Positions 37,499 through 46,941 of a DNA stretch of 64,000 nucleotides are shown here, one piece after another. The position numbers and the translations under genes are program-made. Under the pieces are notes generated by a model that was not told the origin of the DNA, did no database searches, and saw only the letters and a list, made by a program, of their open reading frames with translations. How positions within the stretch are numbered: position 1 is the stretch's first letter; each line of letters opens with the position of its first letter. Origin of the DNA: Jiella pelagia (GTDB lineage: Bacteria; Pseudomonadota; Alphaproteobacteria; Rhizobiales; Rhizobiaceae); the NCBI RefSeq assembly GCF_026898155.1, contig NZ_CP114029.1, forward strand, positions 875,501 through 939,500, given 5' to 3'.

Positions 37499-38410
37499 TC
37501 AGGCGTAGATGTCCATCACCTGGTTGAGGAGAGCGATGGCCTCTTCCTTCGAGCGCTGGAAGGAGTTGCGGCCGATGATCGAGCCGTTGCCGCCGCCCTC
37601 GCGGATGCCGCGGACCTCGTCGAGCAGCTCCTGGGTGTTCTTCGCCGCGCCGCCGGAGAAGACGACGATGCGCTTGCCGTTGAAGGAGGCCTGCATGATG
37701 TGGCGGACCCGGTCGGCCGCCGTCTCGCCCTTGATCGCGTGCTTGTCGTAGATCGGCTTCGCCGCGTCGAGGTCGACATGGGCCGTCGGCAGCTTCACCT
37801 TGATGATCGTCGCGCCCATCAGCGCGGCCATGTGCGCCGCATAGGCGATGATGTCGAGGCCGGTCTCGCCGTCCTTGGACACCTTGCCGCCGCGCGGATA
37901 GGACCAGACCACCGAGATCAGGCCGCGCGACTTCGCCTCGTGGCTGATCTCGCGCAGTTCCTCCATCATGTCGTAGGATGCCTCGGCACCCGGATAGATG
38001 GTGAAGCCGACGCCGACGCAGCCGAGCCGCATCGCGTCCTCGACCGTTCCGGTGATCGCCTGGTCCTGATTGGAGACGAGACCGTTGCCGCTGTTGACCT
38101 TGAGGATCAGCGGCACTTCGCCGGCGAAGGTGTCGGCACCCTGCTCGAGCAGGCCGAGCGGCGCGGCGTAGCCGGAGACGCCGGATTCGATCGCCAGTTC
38201 GTAGAGGTAATGCGGGTCGTAGGCGGCGGGGTTGGGGGCGAAGGAGCGCGCCGGGCCGTGCTCGAAGCCCTGATCGACCGGCAGGATCACCACCCGCCCG
38301 GTGCCGCCCAGCCGGCCATGCATGAGCAGCCGCGAGAGATTGCTCTTCAGCCCCGGGGTCTCTCCTTCGTACCAGGAGAGAATGTTCCGCACGACCTCAG
38401 TTCTCAGCAT
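37499..38410 (-). CDS. fbaB: Class I fructose-bisphosphate aldolase (DhnA/FbaB type)
   Basis: Schiff-base aldolase of 303 residues. ILPVDQGFEHGPARSFAPNP near the N-terminus, VSGYAAPLGLLEQGA, YPGAEASYDMMEELREISHEAKSRGL and the lysine region ATIIKVKLPTAHVDL are typical of the archaeal-type class I aldolases. ATG 38410 is used; the frame upstream to 38701 has no similarity. It could run in glycolysis or gluconeogenesis and links with pgi and the glycogen genes further on. Confidence 0.92.
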   Translation of the reverse strand: MLRTEVVRNILSWYEGETPGLKSNLSRLLMHGRLGGTGRVVILPVDQGFEHGPARSFAPNPAAYDPHYLYELAIESGVSGYAAPLGLLEQGADTFAGEVPLILKVNSGNGLVSNQDQAITGTVEDAMRLGCVGVGFTIYPGAEASYDMMEELREISHEAKSRGLISVVWSYPRGGKVSKDGETGLDIIAYAAHMAALMGATIIKVKLPTAHVDLDAAKPIYDKHAIKGETAADRVRHIMQASFNGKRIVVFSGGAAKNTQELLDEVRGIREGGGNGSIIGRNSFQRSKEEAIALLNQVMDIYA

Positions 38411-38794
38411 GATATCGATGTCCTTCGGCAAACGACAGGGATTGCGCATCACTCGCGATGCTTGCGGTTTCTTTTGGAGACAGATTGGTTTGGCGTCCAG
38501 TCGCTCGACCCGACCCCAATCGATTAAATTCTCCGGGGGGACTACGAAATATCGATTTGCCGATGACGGTCGAAAGACCCTGCGACCGGCTTTCGCGCCT
38601 TGCGGGGGGAGATCGCCATTGCCCCACCGGCTGCCAGGGGCGGCGAGAACCGGTGGCGGGCTTTTTCGGGTTGAAGCCGACAATTCGCTTTTATTTGACA
38701 AGGAAACCGTCTAGCGCGGCGCCAACCGTACCCGGACGCGAGCGTCCGTGTCCCCGCCTGGCGCGCCGCCCGCGCCAAAGGAGTGCAAGCGAAC
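38411..38794. other. Divergent promoter region between fbaB and homospermidine synthase
   Basis: About 380 bp between two divergent genes. It must hold both promoters. Relatively A/T-rich patches lie near 38530-38550 and 38685-38705 (TTTATTTGACA at about 38690), the second a possible -35 region for the plus-strand gene. No further gene is seen. Confidence 0.45.
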
Positions 38795-40242
38795 ATGGCC
38801 GACAAACAGCATCCGGTCCACGCCAAGATCACCGGCCCCGTCGTGATGATCGGCTTCGGCTCGATCGGCAGGGGCACCCTGCCGCTGATCGAGCGGCATT
38901 TCGACTTCGACCACAGCCGTCTCGTCGTCGTCGATCCCGACGAGGGCGTGCGCGGCCTGCTCGACGAAAAGGGCATCCGCTTCGTCAACGAAGCCGTCAC
39001 CCGCAAGAATTACGAGGAACTCCTCACCCCGCTCCTGACCGAAGGCGAGGGCCAGGGCTTCTGCGTCAACCTGTCGGTCGACACCGGCTCGCTCGACCTG
39101 ATCAAGCTCTGCCGCCAGCTCGGCGTCCTCTACATCGACACCGTCGTCGAGCCCTGGCTCGGCTTCTATTTCGACAAGAACATGTCGAACGCCGAACGGA
39201 CGAACTACGCGCTGCGCGAGACCGTCCGCAAGGAGAAGAAGAAGAACCCCGGCGGCACCACCGCCGTCTCCTGCTGCGGCGCCAATCCCGGCATGGTTTC
39301 CTGGTTCGTCAAGAAGGCGCTGGTCGACATCGCCAGGGACACCGGCATGGAGTTCGACGAGCCGTCCTTCGACGACCGCGAGGGCTGGGCCAAGCTGATG
39401 AAGAAGGCCGGCGTCAAGGGCGTCCACATCGCCGAGCGCGACACCCAGCGCGCCAAGTCGCCGAAGCCGATGAACGTCTTCTGGAACACCTGGTCGGTCG
39501 AGGGCTTCTTGTCGGAAGGCATGCAGCCCTCCGAGGCTCGGCTGGGGTACCCACGAAAAGTGGATGCCGAAGAATGCCCATCGCCACAAGAAGGGCTGCC
39601 AGGCGGCGATCTTCCTCGAACAGCCGGGCGCCAACACCCGCGTCCGGTCGTGGTGCCCGACGCCGGGGGCGCAATACGGCTTCCTGGTGACGCACAACGA
39701 GTCGATCTCGATCGCCGACTATTTCACCCACTATAACAAGGACGGCGAGGCGACCTACCGCCCGACCGCCCACTACGCCTATCACCCGGCGAACGACGCG
39801 GTGCTGTCGCTGCACGAACTCTTCGGCGCCGCCGGCAAGATCCAGCCGGAGCTGCACGTTTTGGACGAAACCGAGATCGTCGACGGCATCGACGAGCTGG
39901 GCGTCCTCCTCTACGGCCACGAGAAGAACGCCTACTGGTACGGCTCGCAGCTCTCCATCGAGGAGACCCGCGAGGCTCGCGCCCAACCAGAACGCCACCG
40001 GCCTGCAGGTCACCTCTGCGGTCCTCGCCGGCATGGTCTGGGCGCTGGAGAACCCGGAGGCCGGCATCGTCGAGTCCGACGAGATGGACTACAAGCGCTG
40101 CCTGGAAGTGCAGACGCCCTATCTCGGCCCGGTCAAGGGCTACTACACGAACTGGAATCCGCTGGTCGACCGGCCGGGCCTCTTCCCGGAAGACATCGAC
40201 GACAAGGATCCCTGGCAGTTCAAGAACATCCTGGTCCGCTGA
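38795..40242 (+). CDS. hss: Homospermidine synthase (two frameshifts)
   Basis: NAD-dependent enzyme condensing two putrescines to sym-homospermidine, the main triamine of many Alphaproteobacteria. After correction it has 481 residues. Rossmann start VMIGFGSIGRGTLPLIERHF; then SCCGANPGMVSWFVKKAL, GWGTHEKWMPKNAHRHKKGC, QPGANTRVRSW and HYAYHPANDAVLSLHELFG. The frame breaks at 39533-39539 and 39972-39978. Both are GAGCTC read as GAGGCTC; removing one base gives PSELGWGTHEK and TRELAPNQNATGLQ. The gene is surely intact in the cell. Its substrate comes from the decarboxylase at 10131-11351. Confidence 0.94.
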
Positions 40243-40443
40243 GCGTTCCTCGACCGGTTCCTCCTCGCGTCTTCGTTTGGGGGGAACCGGCGAAAAGCAC
40301 CCGCCTCCTCCCGATTTGCCCTTGACCGCCGCGCCGTCTCGTTCTGAAACATCTTCGGGAGACCGCGAGGAGGCGAGACCCGCTTTGCCACAGGCGTCGA
40401 CACGGCCATGCCGACGGCAGACGTCCAGAACGAGGTATTCTTG

Positions 40444-40809
40444 ATGCGGAAACGCAAGACGCTAGTCGCAGTCACCGTCGCGGCCCTGGCGCTCGGCGCC
40501 TGCCAGAGCAGCGAGCGCGCCTCGGTCGCGCCGCAGCCCCAGGGCGTCGAGGGCCGTTGGAACGCCGTCGGCGGGCCGGTGGCCTATGCGGCGACCTTCA
40601 ACAACGGCCGCTTCGCCTCGGTCGAGCAGGGCACCGGCGGCGTCCTGGCCACGGGCACCTATTCCAATCTCGGACCCGGCCAGATCAACATCCTCTACAC
40701 ATCGCGGACGACGAATCAGCAGCAGTCGGCAAATTGCAATCTCGTCCAGCCGAACCGCCTCGCCTGCGCCGCCTCCAACGGCTCGCGCTTCGAGTTCGGG
40801 CGGGCCTAG
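40444..40809 (+). CDS. omp10: Outer membrane lipoprotein, Omp10 family
   Basis: Lipoprotein of 121 residues. The signal ends in the lipobox LALGAC with the acylated cysteine. The mature part, GVEGRWNAVGGPVAYAATFN, then NGRFASVEQGTGGVLATGTY and CNLVQPNRLACAASNGSRFE, follows the Brucella Omp10 pattern with two cysteines and a small beta-barrel (Avidin-like) fold. ATG 40444 is used since residues before it do not fit a signal peptide. It stands between hss and hemH. Confidence 0.82.
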   Translation: MRKRKTLVAVTVAALALGACQSSERASVAPQPQGVEGRWNAVGGPVAYAATFNNGRFASVEQGTGGVLATGTYSNLGPGQINILYTSRTTNQQQSANCNLVQPNRLACAASNGSRFEFGRA

Positions 40810-40861
40810 ACAGGCGAACAGGAGCTGAAGTCGCTCCCGCGGCATTCTGCCGCTTCATCAT

Positions 40862-40902
40862 GAAGAGACCGTTCGACGCAGAGCCGGCGGTCTTTTCATT
40901 CT
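40862..40902 (+). terminator. Intrinsic terminator after omp10
   Basis: Inverted repeat AAGAGACCG / CGGTCTTTT with one mismatch, followed by a T-rich tract (TTTTCATTCTTCT). It lies 53 bp past the omp10 stop. Confidence 0.55.
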
Positions 40903-41063
40903 TCTCGTTCAAATTTCTTCCCGGTCCGCCTATATCACGCGTGCCATGTCAGGCTCCGTGCCTGGCCGGATGAGTTCTCGTGGCGGTGCGTCCTGCCACG
41001 CGAGCGGGAGCCGCGATGCGGTCGGCCGCGGTAGATGAAGACAAAAGTGTTCGGGAATCCAGG

Positions 41064-42125
41064 ATGAACGCCCTCACCAAGACGGTCGCCCAGCGTACGA
41101 CCGGCCCTCTCCCAGCGGGTCACCCTCCGGTCAAGACGGCGAAGATCGGCGTCCTCCTGGTCAATCTCGGGACGCCCGACGGCACCGACTTCAAGCCGAT
41201 GCGCCGGTATCTCAAGGAATTCCTCTCCGACAAGCGCGTCATCGAGTGGCCGCGCATCGCCTGGTATCCGATCCTCTACGGCATCGTCCTCAACACCCGG
41301 CCGAAGAAGTCCGGCGCCGCCTATGCCGAGATCTGGAACAAGGAGCGCAACGAGTCCCCGCTGCGCACCTTCACCCGGGCGCAGGGGGAAAAGCTCGCCG
41401 TCAGAATGGCCGGCCATGGCGAGGTCGTGGTCGACTGGGCGATGCGCTACGGCAACCCGTCGATCGCCGAGCGGACCGACTATCTGATGAGCCAGGGCTG
41501 CGAGCGCATCCTCGTCTACCCGCTCTATCCGCAATATTCCGCCTCGACCACGGCGACCGTGAACGACAAGTTCTTCGAGCACATGATGGCCCAGCGCTGG
41601 ATGCCGGCGGTGCGCACGGTGCCCGCCTATCACGACGAGCCGGTCTATATCGACGCCCTCGCCCGCTCCATCGAGAGCCATCTCGCCACGCTCGATTTCG
41701 AGCCAGAGCACGTGATCTGCTCCTATCACGGCATCCCGCAGAGCTACTTCCGCAAGGGCGACCCCTATCACTGCCACTGCCAGAAGACCTCTCGGCTTCT
41801 CGACGAGCGGCTCGGCTGGCCGAAGGGCCGGCTGATGACCACCTTCCAGTCCCGCTTCGGGCCGGAGGAATGGCTGCAGCCTTATACCGACAAGACGATC
41901 GAGAAGCTGGCGAAGGAGGGCGTGAAGAACATTGCCGTCCTGAATCCCGGCTTCGTCTCCGACTGCCTGGAAACGCTGGAGGAGATCGCCGGCGAGGCCG
42001 GCGAGATTTTCCACGAGGCCGGCGGCGAGAACTTCACCCACATTCCCTGCCTCAACGATTCCGAGGCCGGCATGGACGTCATCGAGGCGATGGTGCGGCG
42101 GGAGTTGCGCGGCTGGCTCGACTGA
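41064..42125 (+). CDS. hemH: Ferrochelatase
   Basis: Inserts Fe(II) into protoporphyrin IX, the last haem step. The protein has 353 residues. Start ATG 41064 follows CCAGG. Signatures: VLLVNLGTPDGTD, YPLYPQYSASTTA, the active-site histidine in VICSYHGIPQSYF, and LNPGFVSDCLETLEEI with the conserved acidic residues. The segment GDPYHCHCQKTSRLL carries cysteines where many family members have residues for an Fe-S or metal site. The next gene is an FrhB-like reductase, which may act on a related tetrapyrrole. Confidence 0.96.
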   Translation: MNALTKTVAQRTTGPLPAGHPPVKTAKIGVLLVNLGTPDGTDFKPMRRYLKEFLSDKRVIEWPRIAWYPILYGIVLNTRPKKSGAAYAEIWNKERNESPLRTFTRAQGEKLAVRMAGHGEVVVDWAMRYGNPSIAERTDYLMSQGCERILVYPLYPQYSASTTATVNDKFFEHMMAQRWMPAVRTVPAYHDEPVYIDALARSIESHLATLDFEPEHVICSYHGIPQSYFRKGDPYHCHCQKTSRLLDERLGWPKGRLMTTFQSRFGPEEWLQPYTDKTIEKLAKEGVKNIAVLNPGFVSDCLETLEEIAGEAGEIFHEAGGENFTHIPCLNDSEAGMDVIEAMVRRELRGWLD

Positions 42126-42309
42126 TCGGACCGGTGCCGGGCATCGATGCCCGGCTCGACGACGAAGCGTCCAAGGATATTGACAATCCGAGCTTGGAAC
42201 GGCGTGCGAAGTGTGAAACCTTCGCGGCAATGCCGGTTCCCGCAACCTGTTCGCCATCGCCTCGCTTGTCGGGTCCGCTGGCCGGCCACAGGGTGGGCGT
42301 TTGGTGGGC

Positions 42310-43638
42310 ATGGCTGTCAGTGGCGGTATCGAGACGGATCGGGAAGCCAGCGTAGCCTTTGCGCCGGACATCATGGCCCCCGTGCCACGCTCGCTCTGCA
42401 CCGACTGCGGCATCTCCCGAACCACCGAGCCCGGCCGCTGCGGCAAGGCCTGCCAGTTCATCAAGCCCGACTATCCGGCTCTTGAATCCGCCGTCCATGG
42501 CCGGGCCCGCGATCCCGGGCGCCCGGACGAGCTGCATTTCGGGCCGTTCCGGCGGATGGTCCGGGCGCGCCTCTCCCCGCCCCGCGACGGTGCCCAGTGG
42601 ACCGGCATCACCACCCGGATCGCCGAGCGTCTGCTCGAGACCGGCGCCGTCGACGCCGTCCTGACCATGGCGCCCGACCCCGACGACCGCTGGCGGCCGG
42701 TGCCGGTCATCGTCACGAAGGCCGAGGGCATGGCGTTTTGCCGGGGCATGCGGATGGGCTACGCGCCGTTGCTGGCGCTGATCGAGCCGGCCCGGGACAA
42801 GGGCTACGAGCGGCTGGCCGTGATCGGCATTCCCTGTCAGGTCTATGCGCTGAGGGCGCTGGAGGCCGAACTCGGGCTCGAACGGCTCTACGTCATCGGC
42901 ACGCCGTGTTCCGACAACACCACGACCGAGCATTTCCACCACTTTCTGGCGCTGCTGGCCGACGATCCCGCCAGCATCGTCTATCTTGAGTTCCGGGCCG
43001 ACTACCATGTCGAGCTGCGCTTTGCCGACGGCCGGGTGAAGGCGATCCCGTTCCTGAAGCTGCCGATCTCGCAGCTGCCGCCGGACTTCTTCCCGCTGAC
43101 CTGCCGGACCTGCGTCGACTACACCAACGTCCTTGCCGACGTCACCGTCGGCTACATGGCCGGCGAAGGCGACCAGTGGCTGATCGTGCGCAACCAGCGC
43201 GGCGAGGACCTCGTCTCGCTGCTCGGCCCGGAGCTGCAGACACGGGACCTTCGCAGCAAGGGCAAGCGCCAGGGGGCGGTGAAGGGCTTCCTCGCCAACA
43301 CGCGCCTCGCCGCAGGCGGTCTGCCGCTGCGGCGGATGCCGGAGTGGTTGCGCCCGATCGTCGGCTGGCTGATGCCAAGGATCGGCCCGCGCGGCCTCGA
43401 ATTTGCCCGGGCGCGGGTGGAGATGAAGGCGGTCGAGACCGTCCTCCACCTTCGCCGCCATGTGCCGAAGCGGATGCGGGCGATGATCCCCGACCATGTC
43501 TGGCGCCTCGTCGCCCCCTACGATCTGGCGCCGCTTCCCGGCGAACGCGAAGCCGCAATGGGCCCCCCGCACGAGGCCATGCCGCATGAATCGGTCACGA
43601 ATGCCCCCATGCCCCGTGCCAGTCACAGGCACCGATGA
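42310..43638 (+). CDS. FrhB/FdhB-type iron-sulfur flavoprotein (BciB/HCAR-like reductase)
   Basis: Protein of about 442 residues combining the N- and C-terminal F420-hydrogenase beta-subunit domains. Cysteine motifs are LCTDCGISRTTEPGRCGKAC near the N-terminus, IGTPCSDNT, and PLTCRTCVDYTNVLADVTVGYM in the middle, enough for Fe-S clusters. Homologues include ferredoxin-dependent 8-vinyl reductase BciB and 7-hydroxymethyl-chlorophyll reductase. No other photosynthesis gene is seen here, so the real substrate is uncertain. ATG 42310 is chosen among TTG 42301, GTG 42304 and ATG 42373. It overlaps the next gene. Confidence 0.82.
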   Translation: MAVSGGIETDREASVAFAPDIMAPVPRSLCTDCGISRTTEPGRCGKACQFIKPDYPALESAVHGRARDPGRPDELHFGPFRRMVRARLSPPRDGAQWTGITTRIAERLLETGAVDAVLTMAPDPDDRWRPVPVIVTKAEGMAFCRGMRMGYAPLLALIEPARDKGYERLAVIGIPCQVYALRALEAELGLERLYVIGTPCSDNTTTEHFHHFLALLADDPASIVYLEFRADYHVELRFADGRVKAIPFLKLPISQLPPDFFPLTCRTCVDYTNVLADVTVGYMAGEGDQWLIVRNQRGEDLVSLLGPELQTRDLRSKGKRQGAVKGFLANTRLAAGGLPLRRMPEWLRPIVGWLMPRIGPRGLEFARARVEMKAVETVLHLRRHVPKRMRAMIPDHVWRLVAPYDLAPLPGEREAAMGPPHEAMPHESVTNAPMPRASHRHR

Positions 43639-45176
43639 GAGCGGGCGTGGGCCGAACGGCCATCCATCTCGCGCTCGCTCTTCTGGCCTTCGTTGCCATC
43701 AGCGTGTCGATGATGAGGCTGGAGTCGGCAAAGACCGATGTGTCGATCTCGGCGACGGTCATCGGCGATATCCCGGCGACGATCTTTCGGCCGAAGGATG
43801 GCGCGCTGGGCCCGGTCGTCGTGATCGCCCACGGCTTTGCGGGCTCGCAGCAGCTGATGCAGAGCTTCGCGCTCACCTTTGCCCGCAACGGCTATGTCGC
43901 CGTCACCTTCGACTTCCTCGGTCATGGCCGCAACCCGAAGCCGCTCGGCGGCAGCATCACCGCAGAAGACGGCGCCACCAAAGCGCTGGTGGACGAAACA
44001 GCTGCGGTCGCCGCCTTCTCCCGCAAGCTGGGCGATGGCCGGCTGGCAGTCCTCGGCCATTCGATGGCGTCGGACATCGTTGTACGGTTTGCCGAAGGGA
44101 CGCCGGACGTCGCGGCAACCATCGCGGTGTCCATGTTCTCGCCTGTCGTCACGGCGACGGAACCGAAGAATCTCCTCGTCATCGTCGGCGACTGGGAGGG
44201 CATGCTCAAGCGCGAGGCGCTGCGCGTCGTCGGGCTGGCCTCCGCGCCAGAAGAGCCGCAGCCCAGCGTCACTTACGGTGGCTTTGCAGCCGGGACGGCC
44301 CGGCGCGCCGCTTTCAGCCCGAATGTCGAGCATGCGAGCGTGCTGTTCAGCCAGGCCAGCATGCGCGAAGCACTCGGCTGGCTCGACGCGGCCTTCGCGG
44401 TGGCCCGACAAAAGCCGCCGGCGATCGCCGGGCGCGGGCCCTGGATCATGCTGCTGATCGCCGGCTGCACGCTGCTGGCAAGTCAGCTGGCGCGGATGCT
44501 TCCACGGCTTTCAAGTCCGCCGGCCGGCGCCGGCCTCGCGTGGCGGCGCCTGTGGCCGGCGCTGCTGGTGCCGGCCATAGCGACGCCGCTTCTCCTGCGC
44601 GTGCTTCCGACGCATTTCCTGCCCGTCCTCGTCGGCGACTATCTCGCCGCCCATTTCCTCGTCTACGGCCTCCTCACCGGGCTTTGCCTCCTCTGGCTCC
44701 GGCGCGGCGAGCCCCATCGCTTCGGGCGTGGCGCAATTTCCCCCGCGACGATCGTTGCCGCGCTCTCCGTCGCCGCCTTCTACCTCGTCGCCCTCGTCTG
44801 GCCGATCGACAGCTTCGTCACCTCCTTCGTGCCGACGCCGGCCCGCGCCGCGCTGGTGCTCGCCATGCTGGTCGGAACGCTCGCCTATTTCCTGGCCGAC
44901 GAATGGGCGACGCGCGGGCCGGGCTCGGCGCGTCTCGCCTTTCCGGCATCGAAGCTCGCCTTCGTCGTCTCGCTTGCAATAGCGGTGGCGCTCGATCTCG
45001 AACGATTGTTCTTCCTGATCATCATCGTCCCGGTCATCGCCCTGTTCTTCGTGATCTTCGGCGCCTTCAGCGCCTGGATCTACCGGGCGACGGGCCAGCC
45101 GGTCGTCGCGGCGCTGGCCAATGCGCTGGCCTTCGCCTGGGCGATCGGGGTGACGTTCCCGCTGCTGGACGGATGA
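43635..45176 (+). CDS. Alpha/beta hydrolase with C-terminal polytopic membrane domain
   Basis: Protein of 513 residues. An N-terminal anchor is followed by an alpha/beta hydrolase domain (about residues 35-270) with oxyanion-loop VVVIAHGFAGS, GYVAVTFDFLGHGRN and nucleophile elbow LAVLGHSMAS. Residues 280-510 hold about eight membrane helices. The active site would face the periplasm. The combination is seen in uncharacterised bacterial proteins. It starts inside the end of the FrhB-like gene (ATGA), suggesting coupling. Confidence 0.8.
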   Translation: MRAGVGRTAIHLALALLAFVAISVSMMRLESAKTDVSISATVIGDIPATIFRPKDGALGPVVVIAHGFAGSQQLMQSFALTFARNGYVAVTFDFLGHGRNPKPLGGSITAEDGATKALVDETAAVAAFSRKLGDGRLAVLGHSMASDIVVRFAEGTPDVAATIAVSMFSPVVTATEPKNLLVIVGDWEGMLKREALRVVGLASAPEEPQPSVTYGGFAAGTARRAAFSPNVEHASVLFSQASMREALGWLDAAFAVARQKPPAIAGRGPWIMLLIAGCTLLASQLARMLPRLSSPPAGAGLAWRRLWPALLVPAIATPLLLRVLPTHFLPVLVGDYLAAHFLVYGLLTGLCLLWLRRGEPHRFGRGAISPATIVAALSVAAFYLVALVWPIDSFVTSFVPTPARAALVLAMLVGTLAYFLADEWATRGPGSARLAFPASKLAFVVSLAIAVALDLERLFFLIIIVPVIALFFVIFGAFSAWIYRATGQPVVAALANALAFAWAIGVTFPLLDG

Positions 45177-45359
45177 GGCCGGGAGGTAGCATCGCACGCG
45201 GCGCGCTCCCTGCCTTCGCGCCGTCATCTCGGCCCCTCGTCAGGTTCCTCGACCCGGCGAACCTGTTGCGCTTGCCTTCTCGGCCGATCAAGCGATAGTC
45301 AACCGGGGCCTCTCGCAATGCCCGTCCGGCGATGGCGCCGGCGGCCCCTGGAGATCCTC

Positions 45360-46380
45360 ATGCTCACACCCGGCACAATCCTTCTCATCGTCGTCCTCGT
45401 CGTCGCTGTCGTCATCCTGACGTCGACGATCAAGATCGTGCCCCAGGGCTTCAACTACACGGTCGAGAATTTTGGCCGCTATACCCGGACGCTGGAACCG
45501 GGGCTCTCGGTCCTCGTCCCCTTCATCGAGCGCGTCGGGCGCAAGATCAACATGATGGAGCAGGTGCTCGACGTTCCGACCCAGGAAGTGATCACGAGGG
45601 ACAATGCCTCGGTCGCGGCGGACGGCGTCGCCTTCTACCAGATCCTCGATGCCAAGGCGGCCGCTTACGAGGTTTCCGGCCTCGAGAACGCCATTCTCAA
45701 TCTTGTCATGACCAACCTGCGCTCGGTCATGGGCTCGATGGATCTCGACGACCTCCTGTCCAACCGCGACACGATTTCGGAAAAGATCCTGCGCGTCGTC
45801 GACCAGGCGTCGCACTCGTGGGGCATCAAGATCACCCGAATCGAGATCAAGGACATCAACCCGCCGAAGAACCTCGTCGACGCCATGGCCCGGCAGATGA
45901 TCGCCGAGCGCGAGAAGCGCGCCGAGATCCTCGAGGCGGAGGGCTCGCGCAACGCCTCGATTCTGCGGGCTGAAGGCGAGAAGCAGGGCCAGATCCTGCA
46001 GGCCGAGGGCAAGCGCGAGGCCGCGTACCGCGAGGCCGAAGCGCGCGAGCGGCTGGCGGAGGCGGAAGCCACGGCGACGCGGCTCGTCTCCGAGGCCATC
46101 GCCGCCGGTGACGTCCAGGCGATCAACTACTTCGTCGCGCAGAAATACACCGAAGCGCTGGCCAAGCTCGCCTCTGCGCCGAACCAGCGGGTCATCCTGA
46201 TGCCGCTCGAAGCGTCCTCGCTGATTGGCTCCGTAGCGGGCATCGCCGAGATCGCCCGGGCCACCTTCGGCGAAGAGAGCGGCCCGACCATACCCCCGAG
46301 GCTCGCCGCGTCAGCGGCAGGGCCGCCCGCGCTTCTCCGTCCCGCCCAGCGGTGCGGGCGAGCCCGACGCGGTCGGGTGA
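45360..46380 (+). CDS. SPFH/band-7 (stomatin, QmcA-like) protein, one frameshift near the end
   Basis: Membrane scaffold protein of about 339 residues: an N-terminal helix (TILLIVVLVVAVVILTS), a band-7 domain (VPQGFNYTVENFGRYTRTLEPG, QVLDVPTQEVITRDNASV) and a long charged coiled coil (AEREKRAEILEAEGSRNASI onward). The last part reads through into NfeD only because of an extra base in GAGCTC at 46298-46304. With GAGCTC restored the protein ends at TGA 46378-46380, six bases before the NfeD start. QmcA and NfeD usually act together in membrane quality control. Confidence 0.9.
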
Positions 46381-46385
46381 TCGCG

Positions 46386-46838
46386 ATGGACGCCCTCATC
46401 GAGACCCTCGCGAACTATGGCTGGTGGATCGTCGGGCTGGTTCTCCTGATTCTGGAGGTTGTTGTCCCCGGCGCCTATCTGATCTTCTTCGGCATCGCCG
46501 CCCTCATCGTCGGCACCAACGCCTTCTTCGTCGGCGCGTGGTTCGACTGGCCGCAGCAGGTGGTCGCCTTCATCGTCGTCTCGGCGGTCTGCATCTATCT
46601 CGGCCGGCGCTGGTACGGGCGCGAGCCGCTGAAGGACGAGGGCGCGCCGCTCAACCGCCGCACCGGCCGGCTGGTCGGCCGGGAGGCCAGGCTCACCGAG
46701 GCGATCGTTTCCGGCCGAGGCCGGGTGGCGATCGAGGATTCGTGGTGGAGCGTTTCGGGGCCAGATCTGCCCGAGGGCGCCCGGGTGCGCATCGTCGGCG
46801 CCGACGGTGCGGTGCTTCAGGTCGAGCCGGTGGAGTGA
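46386..46838 (+). CDS. NfeD-like membrane protein
   Basis: Protein of 150 residues: three membrane helices (ANYGWWIVGLVLLILEVVVP, AYLIFFGIAALIVGTNAFF, PQQVVAFIVVSAVCIYLGRR) and a C-terminal OB-fold domain (LNRRTGRLVGREARLTEAI onward). This is the short NfeD1b class that pairs with stomatins, which fits its neighbour. ATG 46386 follows the corrected stomatin stop after five bases. An apparent fusion with the stomatin gene is due to the extra base upstream. Confidence 0.88.
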   Translation: MDALIETLANYGWWIVGLVLLILEVVVPGAYLIFFGIAALIVGTNAFFVGAWFDWPQQVVAFIVVSAVCIYLGRRWYGREPLKDEGAPLNRRTGRLVGREARLTEAIVSGRGRVAIEDSWWSVSGPDLPEGARVRIVGADGAVLQVEPVE

Positions 46839-46941
46839 CACGGCGGTCGCGCCGCACAAGGGCATGGCGCCTCCCCGATTGATCCGCCGCCCGTCTGCCG
46901 CTACGCCTTGTCGGGTCGACATTCCACGAAGCGATCCCGTG

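Noticed and set aside
39533..39978. Programmed ribosomal frameshifting in homospermidine synthase
   Set aside because: No slippery heptamer or stimulatory structure is seen, and the same GAGCTC context recurs in unrelated genes.
45318..46838. A stomatin-NfeD fusion protein
   Set aside because: Also caused by an extra base in GAGCTC (46298). The corrected frame gives a separate stomatin stop and a separate NfeD start.
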